Assembly (NCBI GenBank): GCA_964462295.1
Contig: CAYWXH010000045.1
Span: forward strand, 1-12,169
DNA: 12,169 nucleotides
Origin: JALVIU01 sp964462295
GTDB lineage: Bacteria; Atribacterota; JALVIU01
Direction of reading: 5' to 3'
Part shown: positions 6,992-12,169 of the stretch, one piece after another
How the letters are laid out: each line of letters opens with the position of its first letter
How positions within the stretch are numbered: position 1 is the stretch's first letter
The notes under the pieces: model-generated
What the model saw: only the letters and a program-made list of their open reading frames with translations
Databases searched by the model: none
Told to the model about the DNA's origin: nothing
Made by a program: the position numbers and the translations under genes

Positions 6992-7890
6992 ACCTTTACC
7001 TCTCCTGGTCTTAAGTTTCTTATCATTCCTTCTATACCTACCAATCTTAGTGTAGCCTCTTCTGATGCTATCATAGAAATATTATCTGCTTCCATAATAA
7101 CACCAGGTCTTAAGCCTAACTTGTCTCTCACCACACCTATCTCATTTGCAGTGGAAATAATATAAGTAAAAGGCCCATCCAACTCCTCTACTGATTGAGA
7201 AAGCGCCTCCCCTAGGGTAGCCCCATTTGCCAAAAGCTCGGCTACATAGTGAACTATAAGTTCAGCATCATTTTCTGTATAAAATTTATGTCCCTTTTTT
7301 GCTAATTTATCCCTTACTTTATAATAATTTGTAATCTGTCCATTTTCAACAACAGCCATATCAGGATAACTAAAAGATTGAAATGGATGTGCGTGAAGAA
7401 GGTCAACATCACTCTCTGTAGAAAATCTTACATGCCCTATACCATGGGTACTTACCCAATTAGAGACATCAAACTTGTCATCTAAATTCCTAACCCATCC
7501 TACATCCTTTACTATTTCCATCCACCTACCTATACTTAAGACCTCACTTACACCTGTTTCTCTTACCTCTTCAGAAAGTAACTCAAGGTTTTTCTCTGGA
7601 ATTTTAACTACATACCTATCAAAACTATATCCTTCAATGGGATGAAGTCTTATTTTTCTAATATTACCCCCTGATGCTGCAATAGCAGTAGAAATTTTTC
7701 CAGCAGAACCTATAATATCTTTGGTAAGCATCCTTACGATAAATTCATCCTCTTTTGCCTTCTTTTTATCCCAATACATTGCCACACCTGCAGAATCTTC
7801 ACCTCTATGTTGTAAAGATTCTAGCATCTTTATCATATATTTCCCCAAGGGGGCCCGCTCATAGGCTACAATACCGACAATGCCACACAT
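6976..7890 (-). CDS. Class II glutamine amidotransferase subunit of glutamate synthase
   Basis: Predicted to hydrolyse glutamine and pass ammonia to the synthase encoded next. The 304-aa protein starts MCGIVGIVAY: after removal of Met1, Cys2 becomes the N-terminal nucleophile of class II (Ntn) amidotransferases. Further family marks are LQHRGEDSAGVAMY (26-39), GHVRFST with R155 (152-158), HAHPF (166-170), NGQITN (183-188), ENDAE (206-210) and LGLRPG (258-263). There is an insert of about 70 residues (roughly 50-120) before the conserved core, as in stand-alone GlxB/MgsA-like subunits. The start is fixed by Cys2 and by GGAGG 8 nt upstream. Its ATG overlaps the stop of the 62-aa gene as TAATG, and its end overlaps the synthase gene, so all three are likely coupled. 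PurF is excluded because no phosphoribosyltransferase domain follows. Confidence 0.9.
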   Translation of the reverse strand: MCGIVGIVAYERAPLGKYMIKMLESLQHRGEDSAGVAMYWDKKKAKEDEFIVRMLTKDIIGSAGKISTAIAASGGNIRKIRLHPIEGYSFDRYVVKIPEKNLELLSEEVRETGVSEVLSIGRWMEIVKDVGWVRNLDDKFDVSNWVSTHGIGHVRFSTESDVDLLHAHPFQSFSYPDMAVVENGQITNYYKVRDKLAKKGHKFYTENDAELIVHYVAELLANGATLGEALSQSVEELDGPFTYIISTANEIGVVRDKLGLRPGVIMEADNISMIASEEATLRLVGIEGMIRNLRPGEVKVWKVD

Positions 7891-8078
7891 TAACTTTCCT
7901 CCAAAAAGCCTCTTGTTGTCTCTTTAATTGCTATTTCAAAAAAATCATCATTAAAAAATCCTAATGGGAAGATTGCGGAATGAAAAAATTGACTCTCTCT
8001 TATTTTTTCCTCCTTCTTTTCTTTTTCACCCCTTGTTCTTTTTATCTTTTTCTTCATCTTAATAGTAGAATACTTCAT
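7890..8078 (-). CDS. Small unrecognised protein inside the glutamate operon
   Basis: I do not recognise this 62-aa product. It looks real because a perfect SD, GGAGGTGA, precedes its ATG (8078) by 5 nt, it begins 16 nt after the upstream stop, and its TAA overlaps the amidotransferase ATG as TAATG. The N-terminal half is extremely basic and charged (KMKKKIKRTRGEKEKKEEK, about residues 8-26). The C-terminal half has aromatic and acidic clusters (FFHSAIFPLGFFNDDFFE, about 31-48). No cysteines, signal peptide or clear membrane helix are present. A GTG at 8087 is in frame but overlaps the SD, so it is rejected. It may be a regulatory or assembly subunit of the glutamate synthase, or a coupling peptide that helps translate the next gene. 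Confidence 0.7.
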   Translation of the reverse strand: MKYSTIKMKKKIKRTRGEKEKKEEKIRESQFFHSAIFPLGFFNDDFFEIAIKETTRGFLEES

Positions 8079-8094
8079 AAAAATCACCTCCTAT

Positions 8095-9378
8095 TTATTT
8101 AGAAAACTCACTTACTAATGCCTGCATTTCTTCCTCTGATATAGCCGTAACTCTTCCAGATTCATACCTCTTCATAACCTCTTTATAAATTTTTCTTACT
8201 AGTTCATCATCTTTTGATACCTTTTTCCCATTCGAATAATTAAATTTCTTATTTAACCAATAGGCAATTCCTGCTCTACCAGATCTATTATTTATGAGGA
8301 TATCTGGTGCACGCCCAAGGATTTTCTCTGTGTCAAAAATATTATATATACGAGGATCCTTTAATAAACCGTCTGCATGTATTCCAGCCCGAGTAGAAAA
8401 GGCATCTTTACCTAAAAACGGATAGTTATTTGGAATCCTATAAGAAAGCACATTTTCAAAAAAGTCACCTATTTCTTGTATTTTTTTAAGATCAAAATGA
8501 GACATATCTCCTTTAATAGAGATATAATGAATTACAAGTGCTTCTATAGGTGTATTCCCTGTTCTCTCTCCAATCCCCAGCAAAGTACCATTTACAGATG
8601 ATGCACCGTAAAGCCAAGCAGCTACACCATTTACTAATCCATAATGAAAATCATTATGTCCATGCCATTCTAACTGTGATGATGATATACCAGTTTCCTT
8701 TTTAAGAAAATGTATAAGTTTTGGCACACTCCTTGGAAGTTCTGCATTAGGGAAAGGAATGCCATACCCCAAAGTATCACAAAGCCGCACTTTTATAGGA
8801 ATACCAGTTTCTTCATATCTGTCCATAAGTTTTTGAACGAAAGGAACTACAACATTGTAAAAATCTGCCCGTGTTACATCTTCAAGATGACATCTAGGGA
8901 CTATTCCCATATCAAGTGCCTTATCTATTACTCTAAGATAATTCTCGATAGCCTTTTCTCTAGTAGATCTCAATTTTAAATATATATGATAATCTGAAAT
9001 AGAGGTAAGAATACCTACTTCTCTTAGCTCAAATACCTTCGCTAGATCAAGATCTTCCTCTCTTGCTCTTATCCACCCTACTATCTCAGGATAATCGTAT
9101 CCTCTTTCCATACATTTATCCAAAATATACTTATCCTGTTTGGAATATAGAAAAAATTCACTCTGCCTAATTACATTTGAGCCATTATCTAATTCATGCA
9201 AAAGGTCGTACAATTTTAGGACTTCCTCAGGAGAAAAAGGTGCTCTTGCCTGCTGCCCGTCTCTAAAAGTAGTATCTGTAATCCAAATATCCTGTGGCAG
9301 ATCTATCGGAACAGTATTGGCTTCAAAAGTAGAGAGAGGAATCATATCCTCTGGAAAAATTCTTTGAAAAAGGTTCAT
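8095..9378 (-). CDS. DRE-TIM acyltransferase, probable Re-citrate synthase
   Basis: Condenses acetyl-CoA with an oxo acid; the best guess is oxaloacetate to citrate with Re stereochemistry. The 427-aa protein has the DRE-TIM metallolyase signature TDTTFRDGQQ (34-43, with R39 and D40), the metal-binding HGHND (239-243), the GERTGNTP loop (270-277) and FSTRAGIHADGLL (327-339). IRQSEFFLYSKQD (70-82) and RCHLEDVTRADFY (162-174) agree with the homocitrate/Re-citrate synthase group found in anaerobes, recalled from family knowledge and not searched. It lacks the long C-terminal LeuA regulatory domain, which argues against 2-isopropylmalate synthase. The start has AAGGAGG before the ATG and a promoter at 9406-9434. 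It leads the glutamate synthase operon, which favours a role in making 2-oxoglutarate precursors. Homocitrate synthase, for lysine or cofactor synthesis, remains an alternative. Confidence 0.85.
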   Translation of the reverse strand: MNLFQRIFPEDMIPLSTFEANTVPIDLPQDIWITDTTFRDGQQARAPFSPEEVLKLYDLLHELDNGSNVIRQSEFFLYSKQDKYILDKCMERGYDYPEIVGWIRAREEDLDLAKVFELREVGILTSISDYHIYLKLRSTREKAIENYLRVIDKALDMGIVPRCHLEDVTRADFYNVVVPFVQKLMDRYEETGIPIKVRLCDTLGYGIPFPNAELPRSVPKLIHFLKKETGISSSQLEWHGHNDFHYGLVNGVAAWLYGASSVNGTLLGIGERTGNTPIEALVIHYISIKGDMSHFDLKKIQEIGDFFENVLSYRIPNNYPFLGKDAFSTRAGIHADGLLKDPRIYNIFDTEKILGRAPDILINNRSGRAGIAYWLNKKFNYSNGKKVSKDDELVRKIYKEVMKRYESGRVTAISEEEMQALVSEFSK

Positions 9379-9405
9379 GGGGCAACCTCCTTCTTTCTTT
9401 TTTAA

Positions 9406-9434
9406 AGAATATCATATAATCCGATTTTTGTCAA
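9406..9434 (-). promoter_or_regulatory. Promoter of the citrate synthase-glutamate synthase operon
   Basis: On the minus strand TTGACA (9434-9429), 17 nt, then TATTCT (9411-9406) preceded by TGA as an extended -10. The transcript should start near 9399, about 20 nt before the ATG, with AAGGAGG in the leader. No other promoter is seen within the four-gene operon. Upstream DNA (9435-9552) is extremely AT-rich and holds no gene. Confidence 0.65.
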
Positions 9435-9552
9435 GATTGGACTGCTAATTTTTCTTTAAAAATATAATAAAAATTGAATTATTATAAATTTTATATAGAA
9501 AAATAGTAATTAAAGTATTATTAAGATTACATAAATTCTTTATAAATGCTTA

Positions 9553-9579
9553 ATAAAAAAAGTGCCCTATGCAGGGCAC
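9553..9579 (-). terminator. Intrinsic terminator of the minCDE operon
   Basis: A 7-bp G-C-rich stem (9562-9568 with 9573-9579, loop ATGC on the plus strand) is followed on the minus strand by a T7 run and ATT. It lies about 43 nt beyond the minE stop and has the correct polarity for the min operon only. Confidence 0.9.
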
Positions 9580-9621
9580 CTAATCATGAAGGTACTTATA
9601 TATAGAAAAAATATTCGAAGG

Positions 9622-9888
9622 CTATTTTTTCTTCCTGGGGATTTTTAATGGGATATTGGCAACTATTGCCGTTTCACGTTCTTCATTCACAATGCGAAAA
9701 TCTAAATGGTCTTCATCTATATCAAGATACCTTTTTAGCACCTCAATAAACTCTTTCTTTATATTTTCCACAGTTTCTGCTGAAAGATTTAACCTATCGT
9801 ATACTAAAGCAAACTTAAGACGTTCTTTGGCCGTCTCTTTACTACTTTTCTCTCTTCTGAAAAAATTAAAGAAATCAGAAAGACTCAT
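9622..9888 (-). CDS. minE: Cell division topological specificity factor MinE
   Basis: MinE stimulates the MinD ATPase and drives its release from the membrane, keeping MinCD away from mid-cell. The 88-aa length is typical. Residues 1-12 (MSLSDFFNFFRR) form the amphipathic membrane-binding start. Residues about 20-35 (KERLKFALVYDRLNLS) match the anti-MinCD region that contacts MinD. The C-terminal topological-specificity domain includes VLKRYLDIDEDHLDFRI and ends in a basic tail. Its ATG overlaps the minD stop as ATGA, and GGAGGAG lies just upstream, so it is coupled to minD. It is the last gene before the operon terminator. Confidence 0.95.
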   Translation of the reverse strand: MSLSDFFNFFRREKSSKETAKERLKFALVYDRLNLSAETVENIKKEFIEVLKRYLDIDEDHLDFRIVNEERETAIVANIPLKIPRKKK

Positions 9889-10706
9889 CTCTTTGCTCCT
9901 CCCTTTGATACAAAACCAGATATGGCACTATATATTGCAGCCCACAGTCCTTGTTTTTCCTCAAGGTCTAAAAATGGTACATTCTCTCCAAGGATTCTCC
10001 TTGCTATATTTCGAAAGGCCTCTCCTGCCTTCGAGCCCTTGGAAAAGATGACCGGGTTTCCTCTGTTTGTCGAAACTATTATATTTTCATCCTCAGGTAC
10101 TATACCAATTATAGGGATAGAAAGAATTTCTCTTATATCTTCTACTCCTAGCATTTCTCCTTTGTTTACCATTTTTGGCCTTATTCTATTTATAATGAGA
10201 CTATACTTTTCTTTTGCATTTGCCTCCAGAAGTCCTACTATCCTATCTGCATCTCTTATGGCAGAAACCTCAGGCACGGTTACGATAAGTACCTCATCGG
10301 CAGGAGAAATTGCATTTCTAAAGCCTCTTTCTATACCTGCAGGGGAATCTATTATGATAAAATCTGCCATGGGTTTCATTTTAATCACTAGATCATTAAA
10401 TGCCTCACTATCCACCGCATCTTTATCTTTATTTTGGGCAGCTGGTAAAAGATAAAGATTCTTAAACCTCTTATCCTTTACTAAAGCCTGTTTTAATTTA
10501 CAACTTCCCTGAAGAACATCTACAAGGGTATATACCACTCTATTTTCTAACCCTAATACCAGATCTAAATTTCTAAGACCTATATCACCATCGACCAAAA
10601 TAACCTTTTTTCCCAGCTCAGACAAAAAGGCACCTAAATTTGCGGTAGCGGTTGTTTTTCCTACCCCACCTTTTCCTGAGGTAATAGTAATTACTTTAGC
10701 TGCCAT
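9885..10706 (-). CDS. minD: Septum-site determining ATPase MinD
   Basis: A membrane-cycling ParA/MinD ATPase that recruits MinC and responds to MinE. The 273-aa protein has the deviant Walker A motif GKGGVGKT (11-18, signature K12), a switch I region around VDGDIGLRNLDLVLG (38-52) and the DSPAG Walker B/switch II segment (about 120-124). The C-terminal membrane-targeting sequence follows EEKQ as GLWAAIYSAISGFVSK (253-268), longer and less basic than the short KGFLKRLFGG type of E. coli. The ATG has GGGAGG upstream. It overlaps the end of minC by 11 nt and the start of minE by 4 nt. Having minC and minE on either side separates it from other ParA-like ATPases. Confidence 0.96.
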   Translation of the reverse strand: MAAKVITITSGKGGVGKTTATANLGAFLSELGKKVILVDGDIGLRNLDLVLGLENRVVYTLVDVLQGSCKLKQALVKDKRFKNLYLLPAAQNKDKDAVDSEAFNDLVIKMKPMADFIIIDSPAGIERGFRNAISPADEVLIVTVPEVSAIRDADRIVGLLEANAKEKYSLIINRIRPKMVNKGEMLGVEDIREILSIPIIGIVPEDENIIVSTNRGNPVIFSKGSKAGEAFRNIARRILGENVPFLDLEEKQGLWAAIYSAISGFVSKGGAKR

Positions 10707-11367
10707 TTGTAACCTCCCTCACTATAGAAAAATCCGAAGTTATCCTAAACTCGCCATTATCTATATATATAATTTTTACCCTATTTTTTAAGTCTTTCCC
10801 AATCTTTTTAATTACATCTTCTCCTCTTATCATATATGGACCTATTCTTATCTGCAAAGGCTTTAAACTATACGCAATTATATATGAATTTGTATCTCCC
10901 TTCATACCTGCATGGACCACGCCCCTTACATCACCAAGAACTGTAATATTCCCTGTTGCATTTACTTCACCCCCAGGGTTTATATCTCCAAAAACTATTA
11001 CATCTCCCTCATTTAAAATTTTTTGTCCGGATCTCACAGTCTTGCGGAGTATAGTAATAGAAGAATCATTTTTCTGAAGTAAATGTTGTCCTGGATGAAC
11101 CTGAGAAGAAGGCATATTTGCATCAATTATAACCTTTTCAAGATTAATATTAAGAGCTTCAAATTTCTTGATGATATTATCAAGATAAGGATTCAACCCC
11201 TTTCTTTTTCCTAAATTTATAATTATTGTATTAGAACTAAGAACCGGCATAGCCTCTTGCAAGATGGAAAAAAGGGCATCTGATACCTTTTCAAAAGGTT
11301 CTTTATCATTTAGAAATAGTACTATCCTATTATTATCTCCCTTTATTTTTACAAGTTCTTCTCCCAT
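10696..11367 (-). CDS. minC: Septum-site determining inhibitor MinC
   Basis: MinC blocks FtsZ assembly away from mid-cell when brought to the membrane by MinD. The 223-aa product has a variable N-terminal FtsZ-inhibiting domain (1-about 95), a linker, and the C-terminal right-handed beta-helix: VRSGQKI (111-117), GDVIVFGDINPGGEV (121-135) and the MinD-contact motif RGVVHAG (148-154). The length fits the family. I chose the ATG at 11367 because GGTGAGGG stands 5 nt upstream; an in-frame GTG at 11379 falls inside that SD. The probable promoter overlaps the upstream terminator (11395-11423). It is the first gene of minC-minD-minE. Confidence 0.94.
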   Translation of the reverse strand: MGEELVKIKGDNNRIVLFLNDKEPFEKVSDALFSILQEAMPVLSSNTIIINLGKRKGLNPYLDNIIKKFEALNINLEKVIIDANMPSSQVHPGQHLLQKNDSSITILRKTVRSGQKILNEGDVIVFGDINPGGEVNATGNITVLGDVRGVVHAGMKGDTNSYIIAYSLKPLQIRIGPYMIRGEDVIKKIGKDLKNRVKIIYIDNGEFRITSDFSIVREVTNGS

Positions 11368-11394
11368 CCAAACCCTCACCTTAATTTTTTAATA

Positions 11395-11423
11395 ATATTA
11401 ACATATAAAAAAAATAAAGTCCA
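11395..11423 (-). promoter_or_regulatory. Candidate minCDE promoter overlapping the arsR-family terminator
   Basis: On the minus strand TGGACT (11423-11418), a 17-nt spacer and TAATAT (11400-11395), preceded by TGT as an extended -10. Each box is a 4/6 match, so it is moderate, but a start near 11388 gives a 20-nt leader like those of other genes here. The -35 lies in the descending arm of the upstream terminator and the T-run is part of the spacer. Confidence 0.45.
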
Positions 11424-11443
11424 GCACATTGCCAGACTTTATT
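11403..11443 (-). terminator. Intrinsic terminator of the ArsR-family gene
   Basis: The arms AATAAAGTC (11413-11421) and GACTTTATT (11435-11443) form a 9-bp stem, with two mismatches and then two more G-C pairs inside. On the minus strand it is followed by an eight-T run. It ends the upstream repressor transcript about 70 nt after its stop codon, separating it from minCDE. Confidence 0.75.
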
Positions 11444-11510
11444 ATAAGAAAATTATTCAACTTTTCCCTATCTCTCTGCTATTTTTCTCTGCTATTTTTT
11501 TAATAAAAAA

Positions 11511-11828
11511 CTACTTTAAAATATCTTTCAACTCATCAATTTGCTTTGATATAATCTCTTTTGCTTTTTCAATAATGTGGATTACTCTTTCATCATTGAG
11601 TTTGTAGTATGCACTTATTCCCCTACGATGAACAGATATAATATTTGCCCTCTTTAAGACCGCAAGGTGTCTTGCTATATGGGATTCATCTTTTCCCATT
11701 TCAGGAATAAGGTCACACAAACAGCTCTCTCCATCCTTCAAAAGATATAGAATCTTTATTCGGGTAGGATGAGATAGGGCTTTAAAATATTCAGCTTCAA
11801 GCTCAAAAATCTTATCCTCATTTTCCAT
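11511..11828 (-). CDS. ArsR/SmtB-family metal-responsive transcriptional repressor
   Basis: A small winged-helix dimer expected to release DNA on binding a metal or metalloid. In the 105-aa product ALSHPTRIKILYLL (17-30) is the family hallmark, ESCLCDL (34-40) matches the ELCVCDL-type alpha-3 sensor site with C36 and C38, and SHIARHLAVLKRANII (49-64) is the recognition helix, followed by a wing with HRRGISAYYKL (67-77). As(III)-, Cd/Pb- or other thiophilic-ion sensing is likely from the Cys pair, but the effector is not established. The ATG is the only sensible start: TAA, part of the -10 box, lies in frame 12 nt upstream and no Shine-Dalgarno is present. No transporter or arsenate reductase is in the window, and a terminator separates it from minC, so its targets are unknown. 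Confidence 0.93.
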   Translation of the reverse strand: MENEDKIFELEAEYFKALSHPTRIKILYLLKDGESCLCDLIPEMGKDESHIARHLAVLKRANIISVHRRGISAYYKLNDERVIHIIEKAKEIISKQIDELKDILK

Positions 11829-11834
11829 GTTTGT

Positions 11835-11863
11835 ATTTTACGATATTTTGATAATTTAGTCAA
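11835..11863 (-). promoter_or_regulatory. Promoter of the ArsR-family gene, leaderless configuration
   Basis: On the minus strand TTGACT (11863-11858), 17 nt, then TAAAAT (11840-11835). Only ACAAAC separates the -10 from the ATG, so the expected transcript start coincides with the A of the start codon. The spacer and -10 contain the imperfect direct repeat TATTTTACGA/TATTTTGATA read on the plus strand, where an autoregulatory operator could lie. Confidence 0.7.
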
Positions 11864-11999
11864 GGCCTAAATTCGAAAAAACGAAAAAAATAATAAAAAT
11901 TTTAATGGCACCAATTCCCCTTAAGTAAAGGTATAAAAGCTTTTCATATTTTAATTTACAAAAATTACAGTAATTTATTTAAGGGGTAAATTCTCTTTT
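11864..11999. other. Gene-free AT-rich region with a 15-bp palindrome
   Basis: No coding region or RNA gene is seen. It contains AAATTAC-A-GTAATTT (11962-11976), a perfect 7-1-7 palindrome of operator-like form, nested between inverted arms CCCCTTAA (11917-11924) and TTAAGGGG (11979-11986). No convincing promoter accompanies them. Confidence 0.4.
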
Positions 12000-12068
12000 T
12001 TGTCATTGAGAGGATCATGCTCTTGTCGTTGTAAGTACCACACTCTTATCATTGAGAGGCCTATACCC
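12000..12068. repeat. Three tandem degenerate 23-nt repeat units
   Basis: Three exactly contiguous 23-nt units begin at 12000, 12023 and 12046. The shared core is TTGTCATTGAGAGG with a variable second half ending in a C-rich triplet. Units 1 and 3 agree best; unit 2 has TCGTTGTAAG. The core matches the left end of the larger palindromic elements immediately downstream, so these look like truncated copies. Confidence 0.75.
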
Positions 12069-12071
12069 TTT

Positions 12072-12112
12072 TTGTCATTGCGAGGCCCTGCAAGGAGCCG
12101 GGGCAATCTGCG
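12072..12112. repeat. Palindromic intergenic repeat, copy 1
   Basis: The element begins TTGTCATTGCGAGG and ends GGGCAATCTGC. The arms ATTGC (12077-12081) and GCAAT (12103-12107) are inverted, with a G-C-rich interior that can fold. From general knowledge, TCATTGCGAG...GCAATCTC elements are scattered in intergenic regions of many bacterial genomes; no search was possible. Confidence 0.7.
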
Positions 12113-12123
12113 GACCCTAAGTC

Positions 12124-12165
12124 TTGTCATTGCGAGCACCACGAAGTGGGGCGTGGCAATCTCTC
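12124..12165. repeat. Palindromic intergenic repeat, copy 2
   Basis: A second full element begins TTGTCATTGCGAGC and ends GGCAATCTCTC. The outer arms are ATTGC (12129-12133) and GCAAT (12156-12160). The inner stem GCACCAC/GTGGGGC (12136-12142, 12146-12152) has one mismatch and a GAA loop. It lies 11 nt after copy 1, and more copies may follow beyond the window. Confidence 0.7.
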
Positions 12166-12169
12166 TTTT

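Noticed and set aside
8079..8087. GTG start adding three residues to the 62-aa protein
   Set aside because: The GTG is part of the GGAGGTGA ribosome site; the ATG at 8078 has correct spacing.
9922..10455. Open frame of 177 codons on the plus strand
   Set aside because: It lies opposite minD, whose motifs are intact; low-complexity Ser/Ile composition and no SD.
11474..11499. 13-bp tandem duplication CTCTGCTATTTTT
   Set aside because: A short simple duplication just after a stop codon, best explained by replication slippage; no functional sign.
12000..12165. CRISPR array
   Set aside because: The repeats are contiguous or degenerate, with no unique spacers of constant length, and no cas genes are present.

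Overview
This is a low-G+C bacterial window (about one third G+C by eye) from a draft assembly: a run of 100 N, the usual scaffold placeholder, interrupts one gene. The gene set suggests an anaerobic, possibly thermophilic bacterium: a DRE-TIM citrate/homocitrate-type synthase of the kind used as Re-citrate synthase in anaerobes, a split archaeal-style glutamate synthase, and a pyruvoyl-dependent arginine decarboxylase. Full MinCDE and sigma70-like promoters (TTGACW, 17-18 nt, TATWAT-like) point to Bacteria. Degenerate TCATTGCGAG...GCAATCTC repeats lie at the right edge. I cannot assign a phylum from sequence alone.

Layout. (1) 45-2655, minus strand: a two-gene unit of an unrecognised membrane-anchored protein followed by a GGDEF diguanylate cyclase with a 17-nt overlap, under a clear promoter at 2683-2712. 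A plus-strand terminator for a gene left of the window sits inside the 3' end of the GGDEF gene. (2) 2656-3011: a 356-bp divergent intergenic region with both promoters and a hairpin-bearing permease leader. (3) 3012-4217, plus: an NCS2 nucleobase permease interrupted by the gap, then a strong terminator that contains its stop codon. (4) 4334-4837, plus: arginine decarboxylase with its own extended -10 promoter. It converges on the next operon through a 17-bp hairpin that contains both stop codons. (5) 9378 down to 4868, minus: a four-gene operon of Re-citrate synthase-like enzyme, an unrecognised 62-aa protein, a class II glutamine amidotransferase and a GXGXG-ferredoxin-FMN glutamate synthase. 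(6) 11367 down to 9622, minus: minC-minD-minE, overlapping by 11 and 4 nt, ending in a classic terminator. (7) 11828 down to 11511, minus: an ArsR-family repressor that is probably translated from a leaderless mRNA. (8) 11864-12169: no gene, a small palindrome, then tandem and palindromic repeats.

Working together: operon (5) reads as a glutamate module. Acetyl-CoA plus oxaloacetate would give citrate, and 2-oxoglutarate made from it elsewhere would be aminated by the glutamine-dependent synthase. The small protein in the middle of this operon is the best candidate here for something undescribed. Arginine decarboxylase makes agmatine for polyamines, MinCDE places the division site, and the GGDEF gene makes c-di-GMP. 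I see no phage, CRISPR, toxin-antitoxin or other defence system.
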